A DNA stretch of 17,355 nt, taken from contig CAMAYW010000013.1 in assembly GCA_945862475.1 (NCBI GenBank), positions 1 to 17,355 on the forward strand, written 5' to 3'. Positions within the stretch are counted from its first letter, which is position 1. Each line of letters opens with the position of its first letter. The translations under genes were made by a program, and so were the position numbers. The notes beneath the pieces are model-generated. The model made no database searches. It saw nothing but the letters and a program-made list of their open reading frames with translations, and was not told where the DNA came from. Origin of the DNA: Bacteriovorax stolpii. Its GTDB lineage: Bacteria > Bdellovibrionota > Bacteriovoracia > Bacteriovoracales > Bacteriovoracaceae. This document shows, in pieces, positions 1 to 6,228 of the stretch.

Positions 1-6
1 CTCGAC

Positions 7-684
7 ATGGAAAAAACAAAAATGCACTTAACAATTATTGACGACAACAAAGACCTACTAGACGTTCTTTCTAGCTCTCTTTCAGATTCATTTTCAGTTG
101 AATCTTTTTCTGAGCCTGACAAGGGCCTAGATTTTATCATGAACAACCACACGGATGCGATTCTTCTTGATCTTCATATTCCTGGTAAGGATGGTTTTCA
201 GGTTTACGAAGAAGTTAAAAGAGCAAAAGAAAATCTTCCAGTCTTGTTTCTTACTGGAGATTCCGATCTCAGTAAAAAGGTAAAAGGCTTAGAGATTGGA
301 GCCGACGACTTTCTACTGAAACCTGTCATGACAGAGGAGCTTGTTGCGAGAATTAAAAATAGAATTGGAATTTCTAAAAGAAATATTCAAAACGCAAAAG
401 TTATTAAGTTCAAGGACCTAACAATTGATTTAGATGGTCATCAAGTGATCCTTAATAACGAGATTATCCGACTAACTCCTAAGGAATATCAGCTTCTTTT
501 GGTGCTTTCTCAGAACCCAAATCGAGTGATCCACAAAGACGACCTTATTCATATGCTTTGGAAAGATGTCCACGTTGAGATTAATAACCTGGATACTCAC
601 TTTTCTAATCTTAGAAGAAAGCTAAAGCCATTTTCAACTCACATCAAAACGCTCAAGAATTTAGGCTACGTCCTGCGCATATAG
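7..684 (+). CDS. OmpR/PhoB-family DNA-binding response regulator
   Basis: A cytoplasmic two-component response regulator that should bind DNA after phosphorylation by a partner histidine kinase, which is not in this window. Residues about 6-120 form a receiver domain with the acidic pair D12-D13, phosphoacceptor D55 (in LLDLHIPG), T83 and K106 (in LLKPV), so all signature residues are present. Residues about 133-225 form a winged-helix DNA-binding domain of the Trans_reg_C type, with the RLTPKEYQLL and NNLDTHFSNLRRKL signatures. The 225 aa length is normal for the family. The start is uncertain: only six bases precede the ATG at 7 and no ribosome site is visible. An in-frame ATG at 22 (MHLTIIDDN) would give a tighter receiver start, and a start upstream of the window cannot be excluded. 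The regulon is unknown. Confidence 0.9.
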   Translation: MEKTKMHLTIIDDNKDLLDVLSSSLSDSFSVESFSEPDKGLDFIMNNHTDAILLDLHIPGKDGFQVYEEVKRAKENLPVLFLTGDSDLSKKVKGLEIGADDFLLKPVMTEELVARIKNRIGISKRNIQNAKVIKFKDLTIDLDGHQVILNNEIIRLTPKEYQLLLVLSQNPNRVIHKDDLIHMLWKDVHVEINNLDTHFSNLRRKLKPFSTHIKTLKNLGYVLRI

Positions 685-685
685 T
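680..685 (+). promoter_or_regulatory. Possible -10 element for guaB
   Basis: TATAGT matches the -10 consensus at 5 of 6 positions and overlaps the stop codon of the response regulator gene. No good -35 box lies 16-18 nt upstream. If real, transcription would start near 692 and the leader would include the whole hairpin at 713-739. This is a weak prediction by eye. Confidence 0.22.
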
Positions 686-712
686 GCCCACTGCTAAATT
701 TACCTTAAATCG

Positions 713-739
713 GCTATCCTTTGGATATCAAAGGATAGC
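713..739 (+). promoter_or_regulatory. Hairpin/palindrome enclosing the guaB ribosome binding site
   Basis: The arms GCTATCCTTT (713-722) and AAAGGATAGC (730-739) are perfect reverse complements over 10 bp. G723-C729 can add an eleventh pair, leaving a 5-nt loop. The purine-rich ribosome site AAAGGA of guaB (730-735) lies in the 3' arm, and the ATG follows the stem by 3 nt. In RNA this would block the ribosome site. As DNA it could be an operator. It is poorly placed as a terminator because the T-rich stretch after it is interrupted by the guaB start. The base pairing is seen directly; the function is inferred. Confidence 0.6.
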
Positions 740-742
740 TTT

Positions 743-2206
743 ATGTTTTATACCCAAGATTCAGCTCTTACTTACGATGATGTTCTTATCGTTCCAAATT
801 ACTCAGAAGTTCTACCAACCGACGTAGAATTAAAAACTCGTTTTTCAAAAAATATAGCTATGAATATTCCTATTGCCTCAAGTGCAATGGACACAGTCAC
901 GGAATCCAGAACGGCCATTGTCATGGCCCAAGAGGGTGGTATTGGAATTATACATAAAAACCTCACTCCGGAAGAGCAAGCTTTTGAAGTTGAGAAGGTT
1001 AAAAAATATGAATCTGGAATGATTATTGATCCCTTTACAGTGAATCCAGATCAAAAAATTTCAGATCTCTTTGAACTTATGAAAAAATATAAAATTTCAG
1101 GTTTTCCAGTTGTTGATCACGATAAAAAACTTGTTGGAATCATCACAAACCGTGATCTTCGCTTTGTTTCTGATCACTCTAAAAAAGTCAAAGATGTAAT
1201 GACGTCTCAAAACCTCATCACTGCTCCGGAGGGAACAAGTTTTACAAAGGCAAAAGAAATTCTTCAAGAGCATCGAGTTGAAAAATTACCTGTGATTACC
1301 CCTGAGGGGAAACTCTGTGGTCTTATTACGATTAAGGATATCGAAAAAACCATAGCCTACCCAAATTCTAATAAAGATAAATTCGGTCGATTGAGGGTGG
1401 GTGCAGCTTGCGGTGTTTCCGAAAAAGAGATCAAGCGGGTTGAAGCCCTTATTCGCGCTCAAGTGGATGTGATTGTTATTGATACGGCCCACGGTCACTC
1501 CAAGGGAGTGATTGAAATGGTCAAAACGATTAAGAAGATGAATTCTAAAGTTGATGTGGTTGCAGGTAATGTTGCAACGGCAAAAGCTTGTGAAGATCTT
1601 ATCGCTGCTGGTGTTGATGGGATTAAAGTTGGGATTGGACCAGGCTCCATTTGTACAACGAGAATAATTGCAGGAATTGGCGTTCCTCAAATGCAGGCGA
1701 TTTTTGACTGCAGAAAAATTTGTGATAAAGCTGATATCCCTTTTATTGCTGATGGAGGGATTAAATATTCTGGAGACATTGTGAAGGCCCTCGCTGGTGG
1801 AGCTTCATGTGTGATGATTGGATCTCTCTTTGCTGGAACAGATGAAGCACCAGGTGAGATGGTCTTATATCAAGGCCGAGCGTACAAAATGTATCGGGGG
1901 ATGGGATCATTAGGGGCGATGGAGAAAGGGTCTAAAGATCGCTATGGCCAAAGTGCCGTGGAAGAGGTTTCCAAATTAGTCCCCGAAGGGATTGAAGGCC
2001 AGGTTCCTTATCGAGGATCTCTTGCGACAAATTTATTCCACCTTGTGGGTGGTATTCGTTCTGGCATGGGCTACGTCGGAGCTCCCACCATGAAGGAGCT
2101 AAGAGAAAATGCGAAATTTATAAAAATAACGGCTGCTTCACTTAAAGAATCACACCCACATGATGTCATTATAACTAAAGAAGCCCCAAATTATCGTCAG
2201 GTTTAA
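743..2206 (+). CDS. guaB: Inosine-5'-monophosphate dehydrogenase
   Basis: Catalyses NAD-dependent oxidation of IMP to XMP, the committed step to guanine nucleotides, in the cytoplasm. The 487 aa length is standard. The order is an N-terminal barrel segment, a pair of CBS domains at about 93-200 (the Bateman module that often binds purine nucleotides), then the rest of the TIM barrel. The catalytic loop GIGPGSICTTR carries Cys304. ADGGIKYSGD (337 onward) is the phosphate and IMP-binding region. The flap Arg400-Tyr401 supplies the catalytic base dyad seen across IMPDHs. The start is fixed by AAAGGA about 7 nt before the ATG, but that site sits in a strong hairpin (713-739). guaA follows after 3 nt, making a classic guaBA operon. 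Confidence 0.98.
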   Translation: MFYTQDSALTYDDVLIVPNYSEVLPTDVELKTRFSKNIAMNIPIASSAMDTVTESRTAIVMAQEGGIGIIHKNLTPEEQAFEVEKVKKYESGMIIDPFTVNPDQKISDLFELMKKYKISGFPVVDHDKKLVGIITNRDLRFVSDHSKKVKDVMTSQNLITAPEGTSFTKAKEILQEHRVEKLPVITPEGKLCGLITIKDIEKTIAYPNSNKDKFGRLRVGAACGVSEKEIKRVEALIRAQVDVIVIDTAHGHSKGVIEMVKTIKKMNSKVDVVAGNVATAKACEDLIAAGVDGIKVGIGPGSICTTRIIAGIGVPQMQAIFDCRKICDKADIPFIADGGIKYSGDIVKALAGGASCVMIGSLFAGTDEAPGEMVLYQGRAYKMYRGMGSLGAMEKGSKDRYGQSAVEEVSKLVPEGIEGQVPYRGSLATNLFHLVGGIRSGMGYVGAPTMKELRENAKFIKITAASLKESHPHDVIITKEAPNYRQV

Positions 2207-2209
2207 ACT

Positions 2210-3757
2210 ATGAAAACATCGATTTGGATTGTTGATTTTGGATCTCAATACACTCAACTCATTACAAGAAAATTTCGTGAACTAGGATTTAGTTCAATCA
2301 TCATGACTGTGGAAGATGCTCTTGAAAAAATAGCAAAAGAATCTCCAGAGGCCCTCGTCCTCTCGGGTGGCCCACAAAGTGTTTTTGAAGATACAACAGA
2401 CTATTCTCCATTTTTTTCAAATAACAAATTACCAATACTTGGTATTTGCTATGGAATGCAGATCTTGGGGCAATTCTTTGGGGGGAAGGTCGAGAAAGGT
2501 GTCCAGGGAGAGTACGGTCTAGCGAAATTAAAAATTGTCTCAAACCAAAAAATTCCAGGACTACCAAATGAGAGTGATGTTTGGATGAGTCACTCTGATC
2601 ATGTGTCAAAACTTCCCAATGGATTTAAATTAATTTTTCAATCTGAAAATGGACTCACTGCTGGAATCACCCATGAAGTAAAACCTATTTTAGGTCTACA
2701 ATTTCATCCAGAAGTTCATCATACTGTTCACGGAAAAGATATTCTCTCGTATTTTTTAAATGAAATTGCTCATTTAAAATCAAATTGGTCGTCAAAGACG
2801 ATGCTGGAAACGTCACTAGAAGAAGTGAAGGCCATCAAAGGTTCAAAAGTTCTTTGCGCATTTTCCGGTGGGGTGGATTCTCTGGTCGCTGCAACTCTCA
2901 CCCAGAAAATAATTGGTGATGATTTATACTGCTTCTTCGTCGATCATGGTCTACTTAGACCACAAGATATTCATCACATTAAACTTCTTCAAGAGAAGAC
3001 ATCTTTAAAAATAGAGATCGTAAATGTTGAAGAACAATTTCTTAAGGCTCTTCATGGTCATAAAGATCCTGAATCAAAAAGAAAAATAATCGGTAAAACC
3101 TTTATTGATGTCTTTGAGCAAAAAGTTCTTGAATTTGAAAAAAATCACAACATTAAATTTGAATATCTTCTTCAAGGAACATTATATCCAGATGTTATAG
3201 AATCCATTTCCCCACATAAAAAAGGTGGGAAATCCGTCACGATTAAATCTCACCATAATGTTGGTGGTCTTCCTGAAAGAATGAACTTAAAACTTCTTGA
3301 GCCACTTCGTTTTCTGTTTAAAGATGAAGTTCGTGCTATGGGTCTTGAGCTGGGGCTAAAGCACAATTGGGTGTTTCGTCATCCGTTTCCCGGCCCTGGT
3401 ATTGGTGTTCGTGTCCTAGGTGAATTGTCTCGTGATTCGATTCGTAAAGTACAAGAATCAGATCAGATTTTATTTGAAGAGTTGAATGCAAACCATTTAT
3501 ATGATTCAACCTGGCAAGCCTTCACGGTTCTTCTCCCTGTTAAAACAGTCGGAGTGAAAGGAGATGGTCGTGCCTATGAGGAAGTCATTGCCGTCAGGAT
3601 GGTAAACTCTCAAGATGGTATGACTGCGTCCATCACTGAAGTTCCATGGTCGTTTTTAAATAAAGTTTCATCTAGAATTTGTAATGAAGTGAAGGGAATA
3701 ACGAGGGTCGTTTATGACTGTACGTCAAAACCTCCTGGAACGATTGAATGGGAGTGA
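2210..3757 (+). CDS. guaA: GMP synthase (glutamine-hydrolysing)
   Basis: Converts XMP to GMP using ATP and ammonia released from glutamine. Residues about 1-195 are a class I glutamine amidotransferase domain with nucleophile Cys80 (GICYGMQ) and the His166/Glu168 pair (QFHPEV). Residues about 205-395 are the ATP pyrophosphatase domain, with the P-loop SGGVDS at 219-224. The C-terminal dimerisation domain ends in the family hallmark KPPGTIEWE. The 515 aa length is close to the usual 510-525. The gene starts 3 nt after the guaB stop codon, so it is almost certainly cotranscribed with guaB and possibly translationally coupled to it. Only a weak ribosome site (CAGG) is visible before the ATG. Confidence 0.98.
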   Translation: MKTSIWIVDFGSQYTQLITRKFRELGFSSIIMTVEDALEKIAKESPEALVLSGGPQSVFEDTTDYSPFFSNNKLPILGICYGMQILGQFFGGKVEKGVQGEYGLAKLKIVSNQKIPGLPNESDVWMSHSDHVSKLPNGFKLIFQSENGLTAGITHEVKPILGLQFHPEVHHTVHGKDILSYFLNEIAHLKSNWSSKTMLETSLEEVKAIKGSKVLCAFSGGVDSLVAATLTQKIIGDDLYCFFVDHGLLRPQDIHHIKLLQEKTSLKIEIVNVEEQFLKALHGHKDPESKRKIIGKTFIDVFEQKVLEFEKNHNIKFEYLLQGTLYPDVIESISPHKKGGKSVTIKSHHNVGGLPERMNLKLLEPLRFLFKDEVRAMGLELGLKHNWVFRHPFPGPGIGVRVLGELSRDSIRKVQESDQILFEELNANHLYDSTWQAFTVLLPVKTVGVKGDGRAYEEVIAVRMVNSQDGMTASITEVPWSFLNKVSSRICNEVKGITRVVYDCTSKPPGTIEWE

Positions 3758-3788
3758 TTTTGAAAAAAAATTGTGATATTTCCTTTAA

Positions 3789-4142
3789 ATGAAAAAACTC
3801 ATTCCAATTCTTTTTGTACTAGCATCTTGCACTCAAAAATATGCAAGTTATGATCTCATTCGAAAAGTTGATTTCAATAAAGAGAGTTATGAAAGGCCCA
3901 TCACGACGATGCAGGTGATACCTGTTGGCAAAGATCAGTTAAACTCTTGTTTTAATCAGTGGTTGTTCTTTTCAAATGCAGAAAAAGAAAAGAATGATTC
4001 AATACCCATGATTATTAGAAGTTTATGTCCAGGGAAAGATTACCTTCTTGATTCACAAATGACTGAGACTTGGTGGACTACGATTGTATTCACAAGATCT
4101 TGTGTAAGTATTGAGACGCATTGTGCTCAATTAAAAAAATAA
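3789..4142 (+). CDS. Small cysteine-containing lipoprotein, function unknown
   Basis: A 117 aa predicted lipoprotein. The N-terminus is KK plus a hydrophobic stretch and the lipobox L-A-S-C, with lipidated Cys14, so the mature protein should be tethered to the membrane and face the periplasm. Four further cysteines (54, 80, 105, 112) could form two disulfides, and a W-W-x3-F patch lies near residues 95-101. I recognise no domain. It starts 31 nt after guaA on the same strand and may be read through from guaBA, but no clear ribosome site precedes the ATG. A functional tie to GMP synthesis is not supported. The C-terminus ends 12 nt before the convergent mtnC stop. Confidence 0.7.
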   Translation: MKKLIPILFVLASCTQKYASYDLIRKVDFNKESYERPITTMQVIPVGKDQLNSCFNQWLFFSNAEKEKNDSIPMIIRSLCPGKDYLLDSQMTETWWTTIVFTRSCVSIETHCAQLKK

Positions 4143-4155
4143 TATCCTTTTAATT
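4129..4155. terminator. AT-only inverted repeat between convergent genes
   Basis: AATTAAAA (4129-4136) and TTTTAATT (4148-4155) are perfect 8-bp complements around an 11-nt loop. They span the 12-nt gap where the lipoprotein gene and mtnC converge. The position fits a shared bidirectional terminator. The stem has no G or C and so would be weak, so this is a low-confidence call. Confidence 0.28.
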
Positions 4156-4829
4156 TATATCTTTGAAAAATCGGGGACGCTTTTAAATCGTGAGGGTAGG
4201 GCCCCTGGTCTAAGAACGTGAGTGACTCCAAAACCTGCTTTCGTTGCAGCTTCTAATTCTTCTGGGATATCTGAAAAAAAATGAATGTTTTTTGGATCTA
4301 GTGCCACAATTTCTGAAATTTTTAGGTAGGAGGATGTTTCCCTCTTACCGCCAACTTTGGTATCAAAATAATACGAGATATAGGGAGTGAGATCCCCATC
4401 AATAGAGAAACCAAAAATAAGTTTTTGAGCATGAACTGAACCTGATGAATAAATGCCAATCTTTGAGCCATTCTCTAAAATTTTAAGGAATGCTGATTTA
4501 ACATCAGGGTAAACATGACCTTTAAAATCATTTTTAGAATAACCAATGTCCCAAATATGACCTTGAACTTCTTTCAGAGCAGGATGTTTTCGATCTTTTT
4601 CAATCCATCCAACAAGAGTTTCAATCACACCTTCAATTTCAATATTTTTACCTTCTTCAGTGTGAACAGTTTCTTTAACATCACTAATCGCTTTGGCAAT
4701 CGAGTTCTCAAACTGATGTTGTCTTATAAAGTGAGGTAAGTGTTCTTTTGAATAAGGGAATAAAACGTTATGAACAAAGTTGATGTCAGTCGTTGTTCCT
4801 TCAATGTCGAAAAGAAATAAATTATTCAT
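4155..4829 (-). CDS. mtnC: 2,3-diketo-5-methylthiopentyl-1-phosphate enolase-phosphatase (E1)
   Basis: A HAD-superfamily bifunctional enolase/phosphatase of the methionine salvage pathway, producing the acireductone used by MtnD. From the chosen start, residues 8-14 carry DIEGTTT: Asp8 is the HAD nucleophile and Glu10 is typical of the E1 family. IYSSGS is motif II and FFSDIPEELEAATKAG is the acidic motif III/IV. The length is 224 aa, normal for MtnC. The frame is open 16 codons further upstream, but the ATG at 4829 is preferred. It makes an ATGA overlap with the mtnD stop and is directly followed by the conserved NNLFLFDIEGTT. No separate strong ribosome site is visible, so translation is probably coupled to mtnD. 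Confidence 0.96.
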   Translation of the reverse strand: MNNLFLFDIEGTTTDINFVHNVLFPYSKEHLPHFIRQHQFENSIAKAISDVKETVHTEEGKNIEIEGVIETLVGWIEKDRKHPALKEVQGHIWDIGYSKNDFKGHVYPDVKSAFLKILENGSKIGIYSSGSVHAQKLIFGFSIDGDLTPYISYYFDTKVGGKRETSSYLKISEIVALDPKNIHFFSDIPEELEAATKAGFGVTHVLRPGALPSRFKSVPDFSKI

Positions 4830-5353
4830 AGGAGATACTTTTTTTCTAATCCGCTTTGAGTATAATTTGCAACCCAACCATCTTGGGTTTGAAAAACTCT
4901 AATGGCCTTCACATAATATTTGGGAGCGAGATCAAACCAATGAGTCACTCCTTTAGGAACCGATATAAAATCACCTTTCTCACAAAGTAACTTAAACACT
5001 TCACTTCTTTCCTTGAGATGAAAATAAAATTGTCCTTCTCCATCTACAAAGAATCTAACCTCATCTTCTGAGTGCGTGTGTTCAGAAAGAAATTTCGCTC
5101 TAATAAGTTCTATGTTCGGAGTGTCTTTGTTGACATTAATGACATCTGCACTCAAGTAGCCATTTTTCTTCATATAAGGGCCTAGTTCATGCTCATAGGC
5201 ATTTAGGATTGTTTCTTGGGAATCATTATCATGAAGTTGTCTATTGGCACTCCACTGTTCAAAAATGATTCCACGCTCATTCATAAACGTCTTTATTTCT
5301 TTAGGGTCTTGAATCATTTTTAAATAGGGATCAAGAACAGTTAAGATGGCCAT
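4826..5353 (-). CDS. mtnD: Acireductone dioxygenase
   Basis: A metal-dependent cupin dioxygenase that converts acireductone. In this family the Fe form gives the methionine keto acid precursor plus formate, while the Ni form is an off-pathway reaction producing CO. From the start at 5353 the protein is 175 aa, close to the family's usual size of about 180. The metal ligands are visible as His92, His94 and Glu98 (EHTHSEDE) plus His138 (GVTHWFD). The start is chosen because GAGGAG (5360-5365) lies 6 nt upstream and the ATG shares its A with the mtnB stop (TAATG). A longer frame starting at 5380 would intrude into mtnB and lacks support. It is the middle gene of mtnBDC. Confidence 0.97.
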   Translation of the reverse strand: MAILTVLDPYLKMIQDPKEIKTFMNERGIIFEQWSANRQLHDNDSQETILNAYEHELGPYMKKNGYLSADVINVNKDTPNIELIRAKFLSEHTHSEDEVRFFVDGEGQFYFHLKERSEVFKLLCEKGDFISVPKGVTHWFDLAPKYYVKAIRVFQTQDGWVANYTQSGLEKKYLL

Positions 5354-5979
5354 TAGAGACTCCTCATCCTGATTAAACACTCAAAGAGATATTCATACGT
5401 TTCAACATGTCTTTTCGCTGTTGCAATATCTTTGCCCCATGAATAAAGGCCGTGACCAGCAATGAGATAGCCATGGGGATTTTTATGAAATCTTTGTGAC
5501 ATTTTATTGATGATATCGTCCATATTTTGAGAGTTTGGAACTATAGGGAGAAACTCTCTTAATTCATGTGTCATGTTTCCCTCAAAGGCTTTCAGTATTT
5601 CCCAGCCCTCAAAAATGATTTCTTCTTGCTCCTCATCCTTCCGAGATAAAACTGTGCCTAAGACAGAATGGGTGTGCAAGACACAACCAACATCTGGAAA
5701 ACGTTTGTAAATATCTAAATGGAGTTGGGTCTCTGCTGAAGACTTCACATTAGGTTTATTGTGAGGAGGAAGAATCACTCCTTCAGAATTAATGAGAATA
5801 ATATCAGCTAATTGAAACTTACTCTTATCGACTCCAGATCTTGAAATAATGAATTCGTTGGGGTGATCAGTCCTTACGGAATAATTCGTTGCAGTCGCAG
5901 GAGACCAACCTTTTTGATTAAAAAACCAAATCGTTTCTAATAACTCTTCCGCAAGTACCAAATTTTTTCCACTGAGCAT
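5353..5979 (-). CDS. mtnB: Methylthioribulose-1-phosphate dehydratase
   Basis: A class II aldolase-fold, zinc-dependent dehydratase that turns 5-methylthioribulose-1-phosphate into the diketo compound used by MtnC. The 208 aa length is typical. His102 and His104 (CVLHTHSVLGT) and His176 (IAGHGLYSWG) are the zinc ligands. Glu83 (SSAETQLHLDIY) is the conserved acid, and the N-terminal GWSPATATNYS motif is characteristic of MtnB within the aldolase II family. The ribosome site AGGGAGA (5984-5990) supports this ATG. It is the first gene of the operon mtnB-mtnD-mtnC. The isomerase mtnA and kinase mtnK, or phosphorylase mtnP, that supply its substrate are not in the window and must be elsewhere if the pathway is complete. 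Confidence 0.96.
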   Translation of the reverse strand: MLSGKNLVLAEELLETIWFFNQKGWSPATATNYSVRTDHPNEFIISRSGVDKSKFQLADIILINSEGVILPPHNKPNVKSSAETQLHLDIYKRFPDVGCVLHTHSVLGTVLSRKDEEQEEIIFEGWEILKAFEGNMTHELREFLPIVPNSQNMDDIINKMSQRFHKNPHGYLIAGHGLYSWGKDIATAKRHVETYEYLFECLIRMRSL

Positions 5980-6095
5980 GATTTCTCCCTAATACAAGAG
6001 GGACTTCGTACCGCGAACTGTATGATTTTTGAAGAACTTTGTGTCCTGAATTTCAAGTAAAGATGTTCCGAGCGAGTAGAATTTTTAGGTTGTTT

Positions 6096-6120
6096 GTGCG
6101 GAGCATGGGCCTCGTCGCAC
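6096..6120. promoter_or_regulatory. GC-rich hairpin in the mtnB-dnaE spacer
   Basis: GTGCG-GAG (6096-6103) pairs with CTC-(GT bulge)-CGCAC (6111-6120) around the loop CATGGGC. It is clearly more GC-rich than the surrounding sequence. It lies about 117-141 nt upstream of mtnB and about 110-130 nt upstream of dnaE. It could be part of the mtnB leader RNA, a weak terminator, or a protein site. The pairing is seen directly; the role is unknown. Confidence 0.35.
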
Positions 6121-6158
6121 TTTACTCATAAAATACTATTTAGTTCATGGACTTCATT

Positions 6159-6187
6159 TTGTCTTTTCCTCACAAAAATGGTTAATT
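6159..6187 (+). promoter_or_regulatory. dnaE: Weak sigma70-like promoter candidate for dnaE
   Basis: TTGTCT (6159-6164) is followed after 17 nt by TTAATT (6182-6187). The -35 matches 4 of 6 and the -10 only 3 of 6. Spacing and location about 40 nt before the start codon are suitable. This is a low-confidence call. Confidence 0.25.
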
Positions 6188-6228
6188 TATGGATAGAACA
6201 CACACCCTTATTTCGAGGATTCTGACCC

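Larger units (their letters stand above)
5980..6228. other. Divergent intergenic region between mtnB and dnaE
   Basis: This 249 bp region must carry the promoters for both directions. I see a hairpin-forming segment (6096-6120), a weak dnaE promoter candidate (6159-6187), and the ribosome sites for mtnB (5984-5990) and dnaE (AGGA, 6216-6219). I could not recognise the conserved core of a SAM riboswitch upstream of mtnB by eye, and no small open frame looks real. Confidence 0.6.

Noticed and set aside
1286..1690. Open frame of 134 codons on the minus strand inside guaB
   Set aside because: It lies wholly antisense to well-conserved IMPDH coding sequence, has an Asn/Cys-rich low-quality composition and no ribosome site. 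It is a shadow frame.
2301..2609. Minus-strand open frame inside guaA
   Set aside because: It is antisense to the conserved amidotransferase domain and shows no domain or ribosome site.
4830..4877. Sixteen-codon N-terminal extension of mtnC
   Set aside because: It overlaps the conserved end of mtnD, whereas the ATG at 4829 gives the usual length and an ATGA junction.
5980..6120. SAM riboswitch upstream of mtnB
   Set aside because: I looked for the conserved SAM-I core bases on the minus strand and did not find them. A covariance-model scan would be decisive.
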